DNA from: an uncultured Lachnospiraceae bacterium
Lineage (GTDB): Bacteria; Bacillota; Clostridia; Lachnospirales; Lachnospiraceae
NCBI GenBank assembly: GCA_902798585.1
Contig: CADBXF010000019.1
Location: 1-37,551, forward strand
Length of the DNA stretch: 37,551 bases
Direction: 5' to 3'
Made by a program: the position numbers and the translations under genes. How positions within the stretch are numbered: position 1 is the stretch's first letter; every line of letters begins with the position of its first letter. Shown in pieces: positions 8,774 through 16,128 of the stretch. The notes under the pieces are model-generated. The model ran no database searches and was not told the origin of the DNA. It was given only the letters and a program-made list of their open reading frames with translations.

Positions 8774-10170
8774 AGAAAATCCGTTCCCGCGTCGGGCTTT
8801 GCACGCTGATTCTTCTCCTCTTTATCGTCGGGCTCGGCATTTTGCTGATCTCGTATTTCCGCAACGCCCGAAAATGGTTTCTGACACCGTACAACCGGCA
8901 TCTGTACACGGCGGACAACGCCCTTATGTCCGGCACGATTGTCGATCGTAACGGCGTGCTCCTCTCCTATGCTGCGGACGGTGTGCGCAGATTTTCCGAC
9001 GACGCCGCAACGCGCCTTGCCACGCTCCATGTTGTCGGCGATGCCGAAGGCAAAATCGGTACCTCCGCGCTATCCACGATGCGCGATTACCTGGTCAATT
9101 TCACGCCTGCCATCGGAGTTTCCTCCGTTACCGAGAAGGGAAATACCGTCGCACTCAGCATTGATGCAAACCTGAACCGCGTCGCTTACGATGCTCTCGC
9201 CGGCAGAAACGGCACCGTCTGCGTTTACAATCGAAAGACCGGGGAAATCCTCGCTCTGGTCTCCACGCCGGTCTTCGACCCCGCCGACATCCCCGCCGAC
9301 CTCGAGCAAAACGCCGCTTACGAGGGCGCCTACATAAACCGCTTTTACAGTTCAACCGCAACCCCGGGCTCCGTCATGAAGACGGTCATTTTGCAGGCAG
9401 CGCTTGAACAACTCACGGCCTCGGATATCGACAGCGCACAGACCGGGCCGATTGAAAACTGCATTTTCCGCTGTGACGGACACTTCGAACTGCCCGACGG
9501 TACCGTAAATTGCACCGCCAAGCACGGCGCGCAGACACTGTCGGAGGCATTCGCCAACTCCTGCAACTGCGTTTTCGCACAGCTCGCCGTCGCGCTCTCG
9601 CCGGATACGGTTTCCGCATACACAAACAAAGCCGGGCTCACCGCCTCCTACAAAATCGGCTCCGTCTCCACGGCGCGGGGAGTCTTTGAATTTTCCGGCA
9701 TTCCGCAATTCAGGCTAGGCTATGCCGGAATCGGGCTTTACCACGACCAGGTCAACCCCTGCAGTCTGCTCGTTTACTATGCGGCGATTGCCGAGGGCGG
9801 CTCCGCCGCGATTCCGACCACGCTTCTGTCCGCAGCGGATACCGGCGGGAATGTATTTTACCGTCCGACGACCTCGTTCTCTCCCGTCCTGATTGAGAAG
9901 AACACCGCGGCAACCATTCGGAAAATGCTCGAGAACAATGTCGTTAAAACCTACGGCGCCGACCGTTTCCCGTGCAAAATCGCCGCAAAATCCGGCACGA
10001 TTTCCCGCGGAAACGGCAAATCCGACTGTTGGTTTGCGGGCTTTACCGCGGAGGACAGGCTTCCCTACGCATTTGTTGTCTACATCGAGCACGGCGGCTC
10101 CGGGAGCGCCGATGCAGGCGATGTCGCTGCCAAGGTGCTTCGCGCTTTGTGCGGCTCTTCCGGGAAATGA
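8770..10170 (+). CDS. Class B penicillin-binding protein (PbpA/FtsI-like transpeptidase)
   Basis: This 466-residue bitopic protein has one N-terminal membrane helix (about 9-28), a short pedestal domain, and a transpeptidase domain. The catalytic motifs are complete: SxxK as SVMK (201-204), SxN as SCN (264-266), and KSGT in place of KTG (407-410). It cross-links peptidoglycan stem peptides on the outer face of the membrane. It is shorter than FtsI or PBP2 (usually 550-700), closer to actinobacterial PbpA and to the small class B PBPs paired with RodA-like proteins. Its ATG overlaps the SEDS gene stop (ATGA), so the two are translationally coupled and probably form a polymerase-transpeptidase complex. 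Confidence 0.92.
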   Translation: MKKIRSRVGLCTLILLLFIVGLGILLISYFRNARKWFLTPYNRHLYTADNALMSGTIVDRNGVLLSYAADGVRRFSDDAATRLATLHVVGDAEGKIGTSALSTMRDYLVNFTPAIGVSSVTEKGNTVALSIDANLNRVAYDALAGRNGTVCVYNRKTGEILALVSTPVFDPADIPADLEQNAAYEGAYINRFYSSTATPGSVMKTVILQAALEQLTASDIDSAQTGPIENCIFRCDGHFELPDGTVNCTAKHGAQTLSEAFANSCNCVFAQLAVALSPDTVSAYTNKAGLTASYKIGSVSTARGVFEFSGIPQFRLGYAGIGLYHDQVNPCSLLVYYAAIAEGGSAAIPTTLLSAADTGGNVFYRPTTSFSPVLIEKNTAATIRKMLENNVVKTYGADRFPCKIAAKSGTISRGNGKSDCWFAGFTAEDRLPYAFVVYIEHGGSGSADAGDVAAKVLRALCGSSGK

Positions 10171-10210
10171 TTTTCCGTGGCGGCGTTGCCGAAATCCGGG
10201 AACGAAAATT

Positions 10211-10256
10211 ACGAAAAGAACACCCGCCGCGAATATCCGCAGCGGGTGTTTTTCGT
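10211..10256. terminator. Bidirectional Rho-independent terminator
   Basis: AACACCCGC (10219-10227) pairs with GCGGGTGTT (10242-10250), extended by ACGAAA/TTTCGT on the outside with one bulged G. There is a T-run after the + strand stem. It serves the PBP gene and also lies beyond the end of the convergent DUF3137 gene, so it probably works on both strands. Confidence 0.85.
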
Positions 10257-10300
10257 ATTCCTCATTCGTATGTCGCTGAGCCAAACCGCAGGCTGTACAA

Positions 10301-11200
10301 TCATGCCCGGAAGATGTTCCGATCCTGAAGCAGTCCCGTGATGACTTCGGTAATCACTCTCATATCCTGATGAATATCCGCAATCTGGCGGTCGAAATTG
10401 CCGCCCTTCGGAAGCGTGGGCTCCATGGAGTCGCGGTGGGTATCAATCAGCACCTGAAGCGTATTTCCAACGAAAGCAATCATCATCTTGTACGGCAGAA
10501 CCTCCGAGAGACGCATGATTGCCTGCATAAGGGCGGGCGTCAGCAGGTAAAATGCCTCCGCTTCGTCCTGGCACATGCAGGTGAAACGCTTATTGAACTC
10601 CGAATCCTCGGTCTCCATCTCATGACGGCGATCGGCCTTCTTGGTGAAAAAGCCTTTTCGCTTATTGCTGAAGCCGAAGCCCTTCTGAATAATCTGCAAA
10701 TCCGAGGCAAACTGCTTGTTCGGAATTAGCTCCAGCCACTGCCCGCGGAAGTATACCGTGGTGCTGCTGTTGCCCTCCGAGTCGGTCGAGGTGTCTGCGA
10801 TATAAACATCCGCCCGTGTGAACGGAACGCCGTGATACGAGCCCGCGAGCATATCCTCGCTTCGGTAATCACTGCCGAACATCATGATCCCGAGGCCCCG
10901 CAGATAATCTCGGGAAAAGCCTTTCTCGGCATTGTAGGTATACTGTTCGAAATACTCTCTCGCAACGCGGTCAATCATCGTCGACTTGTACATCTTGCGG
11001 AAGCGCTTATTGAGCGTCACGCTGGTCACAATCATCATGATGATGGACGCTGCCATAATGCCGAGTCCGATCACGAAAAACGGAGTTCCGTAGAAAAAGA
11101 CCGTCACGACAATTCCCGCAAGCAATACAAGAACTCCTAAGAGGTCCCGTCTGCGGATGCGTTTTCCGAGTTCCAACAGCTCATCAAATTGGTTGTCCAT
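10301..11200 (-). CDS. DUF3137-family membrane protein, copy A
   Basis: The product has 299 residues. A short cytoplasmic N-terminus is followed by two adjacent hydrophobic segments (about 19-62) and a soluble domain to the end. It resembles the DUF3137 family, whose function is unknown and which is often found beside LemA. Shared family features include the YRSEDMLAGSYHGVPFTRADVYI segment, a WLELIPNKQFASDLQI segment, and TEDSEFNKRFTCMCQDEAEAFYLLTP. It is a clear paralog of the gene just upstream: both contain MYKS in the post-membrane segment, YNAEKGF/YKYDSGF, and the EFN-(K/R)-(R/E)-FTC motif. The start ATG has GGGAG 7 bases upstream. It is the third gene of lemA-DUF3137-DUF3137. No function is assigned. 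Confidence 0.8.
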   Translation of the reverse strand: MDNQFDELLELGKRIRRRDLLGVLVLLAGIVVTVFFYGTPFFVIGLGIMAASIIMMIVTSVTLNKRFRKMYKSTMIDRVAREYFEQYTYNAEKGFSRDYLRGLGIMMFGSDYRSEDMLAGSYHGVPFTRADVYIADTSTDSEGNSSTTVYFRGQWLELIPNKQFASDLQIIQKGFGFSNKRKGFFTKKADRRHEMETEDSEFNKRFTCMCQDEAEAFYLLTPALMQAIMRLSEVLPYKMMIAFVGNTLQVLIDTHRDSMEPTLPKGGNFDRQIADIHQDMRVITEVITGLLQDRNIFRA

Positions 11201-11230
11201 AACATTCTCCCGGTCCTGTAATCATTTTCC

Positions 11231-12127
11231 TTATTGCACAAACAAACGGCGGTCCAAGTCGAGCGTATCCACGATATTGCAGATGATTTTCAGCTCGCGT
11301 CTCGCCTTCTCTACCTCCGCCGTCAGATTTGGTTCCGACAACACCGGAGGCTCCATAGTATTTTTACCCGAATTTATCGCAAAATGCAACCGGTTCTTGA
11401 CAAAGCCCACCATAAACGGGCAGTCGAATTCGCTCTTCAACAGCAAGAGCATCTGCATTACACGCGGTGTCAGAAGGTAAAATGCCTCCGACTCTTCCTG
11501 ACAGGTGCAGGTGAATTCTCTGTTGAACTCCTTGCTCTCCGTCTCAAAGGTATGGCGCCGCTCGTCCGCTCTGTTAAACAGTCTGCTCTTCTTTTTGTTT
11601 GCATAGTTGAAATTGCGCGTGGTAACCTGCACATCGGAGACGAAGTTCTTGTTGTAGGTGAACATCAGCCATTCTCCGCGGAGATACACGATGGTGTAGC
11701 TGGATTTTCCGGTTTGTACATGCTGTGCGATATACAAATCGGCTCTGCGGAACGAAACGCCCTTGTAGAAGCCCTCCACCATATCTTCGCTGTTATAGCG
11801 GTTGCCCATCGTCATCAACCCTGCATCGCGGATTTCGTTGCTTTCAAAACCGCTGTCATATTTGTAGGAATAACTGTCAAACATTCCTTCGGCAGCTTTG
11901 TTGACAACCACTGACTTGTACATCTCCCGATAAGTCTTTCTGGCAAAGTAGAACATCAGGAACATAAGTCCCGACGGCACCAGAAGCAGAAGGAAAAACC
12001 ATCCGCTCCGCGTCGTTATCGTGGCAAATCCCGCGACCAAACCGATAAATGCCAATACTCCCGCAACCAAGGCACAGTTCCGTACCGTCTTCTGCTGGCG
12101 CAGTACGTCCTCCCAAGTTACGATCAT
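11231..12127 (-). CDS. DUF3137-family membrane protein, copy B
   Basis: The 298-residue product has the same layout as its downstream paralog: two hydrophobic segments (about 16-65) and a cytoplasmic domain. Conserved blocks include YNSEDMVEGFYKGVSFRRADLYI, RGEWLMFTYNKNFVSDVQV, and FNREFTCTCQEESEAFYLLTPR. The two proteins diverge most in the membrane part and the last 40 residues, so they have probably specialised and may pair. The start ATG has GGGAGG 5 bases upstream. A strong hairpin at 12145-12177 separates it from lemA. The function is unknown; a membrane-surface role together with LemA is inferred from gene order only. Confidence 0.8.
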   Translation of the reverse strand: MIVTWEDVLRQQKTVRNCALVAGVLAFIGLVAGFATITTRSGWFFLLLLVPSGLMFLMFYFARKTYREMYKSVVVNKAAEGMFDSYSYKYDSGFESNEIRDAGLMTMGNRYNSEDMVEGFYKGVSFRRADLYIAQHVQTGKSSYTIVYLRGEWLMFTYNKNFVSDVQVTTRNFNYANKKKSRLFNRADERRHTFETESKEFNREFTCTCQEESEAFYLLTPRVMQMLLLLKSEFDCPFMVGFVKNRLHFAINSGKNTMEPPVLSEPNLTAEVEKARRELKIICNIVDTLDLDRRLFVQ

Positions 12128-12144
12128 AGTTCCTCCCTTTCACA

Positions 12145-12177
12145 TTGCGTGCCGGAGAAGTACTCCCCGGCACGCAA
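12145..12177 (-). repeat. 11-bp perfect inverted repeat between lemA and DUF3137
   Basis: TTGCGTGCCGG (12145-12155) and CCGGCACGCAA (12167-12177) flank an 11-base loop. No T-run follows on the minus strand, and the next ribosome binding site starts about 8 bases later. It is better read as an mRNA stability or processing hairpin than as a full terminator. Confidence 0.7.
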
Positions 12178-12208
12178 CCGACAAATCATGTTAATTATTT
12201 CCGGACGA

Positions 12209-12829
12209 TCAGAATGTAATCTTCACATCCACATCGGCTCTCTTCGACTCCTCAGCCTCGAAGAAATCCTCTGCGTGAATACCGCTCATGCCTGCGACGA
12301 TGCTCGTCGGGAACGAAACGATCTGACGATTCAGCGAAGATACATTGCTGTTGTAAGCTCTGCGGGCCCCCTGAAGATGCTCTTCCACATCCATGATGGC
12401 CACCTGCAGCTGGCGGAAATTCTCATTTGCATGCAACTGCGGATAATTTTCCGCAAGGAAGTTCAATTCCTTTGCCGCCTGGTTCATCGCCTCGGTAGCC
12501 TGCGTTCTCTCGCGCATGCTCATACCGTTGCGAAGCTTTACAGCTTCGAGGATTGTGGATTTCTCAAACGTCGCGTACGACTTGGCCACGTCGACCATCT
12601 TCGTCAGCACATCAAAGCGCTTCGTAAGAGCGACATCGATTCCGGAAACCGATTCCTTAATCTTAACCTGCGTACGACGAAGTCCGTTCAGAGTGCTGAT
12701 ATACCATACAAGGATAATCAACACAAGCGCGATTACGAGAATCGCTACAAAGCCGAAGCCGTCCGTAAGAGAACCGAAAACCAATGCTCTTGTCATTTGC
12801 TTATTCGTGCGTATTAACGCGATACGCAC
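12209..12829 (-). CDS. lemA: LemA family membrane protein
   Basis: The product is about 206 residues, with one N-terminal membrane helix (about 25-47) followed by a mostly helical domain. LemA landmarks are STLNGLRRTQVKIKESVSGIDVALTKRFDVLTKMVDVAKSYA-type residues after the helix, and a central ENYPQLHANENFRQLQ segment. LemA proteins are short, membrane-anchored four-helix proteins of uncertain function. The start is unclear. AGGAGG (12832-12837) sits only 2 bases from a GTG at 12829. The first in-frame ATG (12796) has no ribosome binding site but would give a more usual N-terminus. The gene heads the lemA-DUF3137-DUF3137 group and is transcribed from the promoter at 12852-12857. Confidence 0.88.
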   Translation of the reverse strand: MRIALIRTNKQMTRALVFGSLTDGFGFVAILVIALVLIILVWYISTLNGLRRTQVKIKESVSGIDVALTKRFDVLTKMVDVAKSYATFEKSTILEAVKLRNGMSMRERTQATEAMNQAAKELNFLAENYPQLHANENFRQLQVAIMDVEEHLQGARRAYNSNVSSLNRQIVSFPTSIVAGMSGIHAEDFFEAEESKRADVDVKITF

Positions 12830-12851
12830 ATCCTCCTTTTAAATTTTCTAC

Positions 12852-12857
12852 AGTATA
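12852..12857 (-). promoter_or_regulatory. Extended -10 element of the lemA promoter
   Basis: On the minus strand the motif TGTTATACT gives a TATACT -10 (12852-12857) with an upstream TGn. No good -35 hexamer lies at 16-18 bases, so the promoter appears to depend on the extended -10. It overlaps one arm of the inverted repeat at 12855-12874. Confidence 0.6.
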
Positions 12858-12874
12858 ACACATGTAAGTGTTAT
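12855..12874. promoter_or_regulatory. Perfect inverted repeat over the lemA promoter, putative operator
   Basis: ATAACAC (12855-12861) and GTGTTAT (12868-12874) are perfect 7-base arms around a 6-base spacer. One arm covers the first four bases of the -10 hexamer. A repressor bound here would block RNA polymerase. The regulator is not identifiable from the sequence. Confidence 0.5.
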
Positions 12875-12891
12875 TTACCATATGTTTGAAT

Positions 12892-12919
12892 GCGATTTAA
12901 CAAATTGTTTACAAATCGC
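12892..12919. repeat. Inverted repeat at the 3' end of queH
   Basis: GCGATTT (12892-12898) pairs with AAATCGC (12913-12919), and an inner AACAA-A-TTGTT palindrome lies between them. The queH stop codon lies inside the structure. No T-run follows on the minus strand, so it is at best a weak terminator separating queH from the lemA promoter. Confidence 0.5.
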
Positions 12920-13673
12920 CTTCCGGCTCCTGTTTTGCAACAGCCGCCGGGGATTGTCCCGCTGCCGCCTTCGCTCTGTCCCGAAGCGCAGCGTCACGCT
13001 TTGAAAACGCGCATCCGCAATAGTTCTGGCGATACAGGCCGTAGACCTCCGAGAGTCTCACCGACTCCGCATAGCCGCCCTTCTTTTTAAAATCCGAAGG
13101 GAGATACTTCGGAAGCGATCCCGCGGGCTTCTCTTCGCTCTCCGCGCCGCTGCCCGGCTTATCGTCCTCCGCAGCCGTATCCGCAAACAGCAAAGCCTCC
13201 GCCTCCGCGCCGATTGCATTGAGCAACGCCGCGTCCTTCTGCGGGCTGATGGTAAGCGTCGTCGCAAAATACTCCGCGCCGACCCGTTCCGCCTCCCGCG
13301 CCGTATACATCAGCCGAAGCCGGAAGCACTGCTCACATCGCCTTCCGCGCTCAGGCTCCTGCTCAAGCCCGCGCGCAATCTCGTAAAACTCCTCCGGACG
13401 GTATTCCGGAACAATCACCGAAACCGGATACCGCACCGGCAGCTCATCGACCAGCCTTTGCAGCTCCTTTGCGCGTTTGTCAAACTCCGCGGCGTCGGTA
13501 ATGTTCGGATTATAATAGAGAACCGTCACACGGAAATGTTCTGCCAGCACCGTAAGGACGAAGCTGCTGCACGGCGCGCAGCACGCATGCAGCAAAAGTG
13601 TCGGAACACGGTCCCCCGCATCGACCCTTGCCAGTACCTCCTCCATTTCGCGTTGATAATTTCTCGCATTCAT
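12909..13673 (-). CDS. queH: Epoxyqueuosine reductase QueH
   Basis: QueH carries out the last step of queuosine synthesis, reducing epoxyqueuosine to queuosine in tRNA. It uses an iron-sulfur cluster and an adjacent metal site. The 254-residue product has the family cysteines: HACCAPCSS (C31, C32, C35), RRCEQC (C113, C116), and NYCGC (C219, C221). The closing LPSDFKKKGGY and EVYGLYRQNYCGC motifs are present. Residues 162-189 are an Asp/Glu/Gly/Ser-rich insert, with two lysines and two prolines, where relatives have a short linker. The product also has a charged 30-residue tail. It starts 6 bases after the HisC-like gene stop with no clear ribosome binding site, which suggests translational coupling. 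No other queuosine genes are in the window. Confidence 0.93.
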   Translation of the reverse strand: MNARNYQREMEEVLARVDAGDRVPTLLLHACCAPCSSFVLTVLAEHFRVTVLYYNPNITDAAEFDKRAKELQRLVDELPVRYPVSVIVPEYRPEEFYEIARGLEQEPERGRRCEQCFRLRLMYTAREAERVGAEYFATTLTISPQKDAALLNAIGAEAEALLFADTAAEDDKPGSGAESEEKPAGSLPKYLPSDFKKKGGYAESVRLSEVYGLYRQNYCGCAFSKRDAALRDRAKAAAGQSPAAVAKQEPEGDL

Positions 13674-13679
13674 ATGTGT

Positions 13680-14738
13680 TCAATATGCCTTTAAAATCTC
13701 CGTCAATGCGCTTACAAGCGCTTCCATCTCCGCATCGGTTCCCACCGTAATCCGCAGATAATTGCCGATGCGCGGCTTCTTCCAGAAGCGCACGAAAATG
13801 TCGCGCTTCTTAAGCTCGGTGAAAATCACCTCCGCCGGAACCTTCGCGTGTGTCGCAAAATAGAAATTCGTCGCGGAAGGAAGCACGGTAAATCCGAGCT
13901 CCTCAAGCCGCGGGCGAAACGCCTCGCGCGTCGCAACAACCGCTGCCGTCGTCTTCTTCATATATTCGACATCGCGCATCGCAGCTGCTCCTGCCTGAAT
14001 CATCGGCGTGCTCATCGTGTAGGAATTGTACGCGAATTTGACTGCCTTGAGAGCGTCTATGAGAGCTTTGGAGCCCATGGCAAAGCCGACGCGCATTCCC
14101 GCGCCGCTTCGCGATTTGGAGAAGGTCTGCACAACCAAAAGGTTGTCAAACTCGGAGATCATCGGAAGAACGCTCTCCCCTCCGAAGTCAATGTATGCCT
14201 CGTCGACAATCACGACCGAATCGCGGTTCGCCTCGATAATCCGCCGAATCTCCGAGGTCGGAAGCGCCAGAGATGTCGGCGCGTTCGGGTTGGCAATCAC
14301 GATACCGCCGTTGTCCGCAAAATAATCCTCGGTCCGGATTGAAAAATCCTCCGCAAGCGGAATCTGCCGATACGGAATCCGGAACAGCTCCGCCCATACA
14401 TCGTAAAAGGAATATGTGATGTCTGGAAACAGAACGGGCTTATCGCTCGCAAAATAGGTCAGGAACGACATGCCGAGCACATCGTCCGAGCCGACACCGA
14501 CAAACACCTGATCCGCGGAAATCCCGTAGACATCCGCGATGGCATTCACAAGCTCCGTGGCATCCGTATCCGGGTATTTGCGGAAGGCCGCGCCGTCGGC
14601 AGCCTGCAGCACCGCAACCGCTGCCGGTGACGGCGGATACGGATTTTCATTGGTATTCAGTTTAATCACAGGGCGCTGCGGCTGTTCCCCCGGAACATAG
14701 GGGACGACGCGACGCACTTTATCCTGCCAGTTTCCCAT
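13680..14738 (-). CDS. hisC: Histidinol-phosphate aminotransferase (HisC-like)
   Basis: This is a fold-type I PLP-dependent aminotransferase of 352 residues, the usual HisC length. Visible motifs are KLNTNENPYPPSP (26-38), GVGSDDVL (81-88), ANPNAPTSL (149-157), VIVDEAYIDF (176-185), and the PLP lysine K208 in QTFSKSRSGAGMRVGF. HisC converts imidazole-acetol phosphate and glutamate to histidinol phosphate, and many members also act on aromatic amino acids. No other his genes are nearby and no his leader peptide or T-box is seen. An aromatic or broad role therefore remains possible. It is 51 bases after another aminotransferase and 6 bases before queH. Confidence 0.85.
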   Translation of the reverse strand: MGNWQDKVRRVVPYVPGEQPQRPVIKLNTNENPYPPSPAAVAVLQAADGAAFRKYPDTDATELVNAIADVYGISADQVFVGVGSDDVLGMSFLTYFASDKPVLFPDITYSFYDVWAELFRIPYRQIPLAEDFSIRTEDYFADNGGIVIANPNAPTSLALPTSEIRRIIEANRDSVVIVDEAYIDFGGESVLPMISEFDNLLVVQTFSKSRSGAGMRVGFAMGSKALIDALKAVKFAYNSYTMSTPMIQAGAAAMRDVEYMKKTTAAVVATREAFRPRLEELGFTVLPSATNFYFATHAKVPAEVIFTELKKRDIFVRFWKKPRIGNYLRITVGTDAEMEALVSALTEILKAY

Positions 14739-14789
14739 AGTATCTCACTTTCTGTTGATTCGTAAGTAAATATAATCCGTGCCGCCGAA

Positions 14790-15980
14790 TCAGCGAAGGC
14801 CGTACTCCTGCGCGAGAGCGGCAAACCCCGGAAGGGAGCGCTCAATCATATCGTAGGATACGCAATATGCAAGGCGCACATAGCCCGGACCGCCGAAGCC
14901 GGTGCCGGCAACCATCAGAATGCGATGCTTCTTCGCCGCAGCGACAAACGCCTTGTCGTCGCCGTCCGGAGCTTTTACGAAAAGATAAAACGCTCCCTGC
15001 GGCTTGATGCAGGAGAAGCCGTATTCGGTAAGCTTTCCGTAGAGAAGCTCACGGTTTCTGTTGTAGATCTCCACATCCACCTTCGCGTCAAGGCAACGCC
15101 CTACCGTCTTCTGAATCAGGGACGGCGCGTTCACGAATCCGAGGATGCGGTTCGCAGCCGCAGCTCCCGGGATAATCTCATCCGCATCCGTGAGTTCGTC
15201 CGGCAAAACCAGATATCCGATTCGCTCGCCCGGAAGCGAGAGCGATTTGCTGTAGGAATATCCGACGACGGTATTGCGATAGTACTTCGTGAGATACGGA
15301 ACCGTAACTCCGTCGTACACAAGCTCGCGGTACGGCTCGTCGGAGATAAGGTAAACGGAGGTGCCGAACTCCTTCTGCTTCTCCTCCAGCACCTTTGCAA
15401 TCTCAATAATCAGCGACTCCGGATAAACCACGCCCGTCGGATTGTTCGGCGTGTTGATAATAAGCGCCTTGGTTCTGGGCGTAATCGCCTCGGCAAGCAC
15501 AGCCGGTACGGGAAGGAATGTCTCCGGATCGGTCGCGGCCGTCACAAGCACGCCGCCGTAGTTGCGCACATAATTGCGGTACTCGCCGAAGAACGGAGCA
15601 AAGGTAATCACCTCGTCACCGGGATTGAGGAGCGTCTTCAGAATCACATTGAGTCCGCCGGCAGCGCCGACGGTCATCAGAATGTTGCGCGAGGTAAATG
15701 CGGTTCCGTACATCGCGTTCAGATGGTCGGCCACAGCGGTTCGTACATCCTCAAAGCCTGCGTTGTTCATATATCCGTGCAAAACATTTTCGTCCTCGTT
15801 GGCGACGATATCAAGAAGCGTATCGCGAATCTCCTGCGGCGGTACAACGCTCGGGTTGCCGAGGCTGTAATCGTACACATTCTCGCGTCCGAACTCCTTC
15901 GCCATCTTCGCGCCTTCCTCAAACATTGCGCGAATCGCCGAGCCGTTCCTGTTGAGATCGAGAATCATGGAATTAATCAT
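14790..15980 (-). CDS. PLP-dependent class I/II aminotransferase
   Basis: The product has 396 residues from the ATG at 15980, which has GGAGG 9 bases upstream. The frame extends to 16085, but that part crosses the promoter and lacks family similarity. Typical fold-type I motifs are YDYSLGNPSVVPP, TVGAAGGLN, NTPNNPTGVVY, LISDEPYRELVYDG, and the PLP lysine K245 in GYSYSKSLSLPGERIGY. It belongs to the aspartate/tyrosine aminotransferase group. Clostridial members of this type are usually annotated only as 'pyridoxal phosphate-dependent aminotransferase', and the amino-acid specificity cannot be read from the sequence. It is first in the aminotransferase-hisC-queH run and has its own promoter. 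Confidence 0.88.
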   Translation of the reverse strand: MINSMILDLNRNGSAIRAMFEEGAKMAKEFGRENVYDYSLGNPSVVPPQEIRDTLLDIVANEDENVLHGYMNNAGFEDVRTAVADHLNAMYGTAFTSRNILMTVGAAGGLNVILKTLLNPGDEVITFAPFFGEYRNYVRNYGGVLVTAATDPETFLPVPAVLAEAITPRTKALIINTPNNPTGVVYPESLIIEIAKVLEEKQKEFGTSVYLISDEPYRELVYDGVTVPYLTKYYRNTVVGYSYSKSLSLPGERIGYLVLPDELTDADEIIPGAAAANRILGFVNAPSLIQKTVGRCLDAKVDVEIYNRNRELLYGKLTEYGFSCIKPQGAFYLFVKAPDGDDKAFVAAAKKHRILMVAGTGFGGPGYVRLAYCVSYDMIERSLPGFAALAQEYGLR

Positions 15981-16017
15981 GTCGAATGTCCTCCGTAGCA
16001 TATGCAAATTCGGCTTC

Positions 16018-16046
16018 ATTTTACCACTGCGCCGCATAGAAGTAAA
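16018..16046 (-). promoter_or_regulatory. Promoter of the aminotransferase-hisC-queH run
   Basis: On the minus strand TTTACT (16041-16046) and TAAAAT (16018-16023) are 17 bases apart, with TGG preceding the -10. The start codon is about 38 bases downstream. It is divergent from the promoter at 16070-16098. Confidence 0.75.
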
Positions 16047-16069
16047 GGCGTTTTCCGCAAAATGGAATG

Positions 16070-16098
16070 TTGTTTTCATGTACACATTATGTTATAAT
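16070..16098 (+). promoter_or_regulatory. Promoter of the AAA+/YbjN-like operon
   Basis: TTGTTT (16070-16075) and a perfect TATAAT (16093-16098) are 17 bases apart. A TGT before the hexamer gives an extended -10. The start codon follows about 30 bases downstream, after a CGGAGGG ribosome binding site. Confidence 0.8.
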
Positions 16099-16128
16099 GC
16101 TGTATTATGATTATCGGAGGGCGCTCGA

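Noticed and set aside
14739..14789. Histidine leader peptide or attenuator before hisC
   Set aside because: No His-rich short frame or terminator is present in the 51-base gap.
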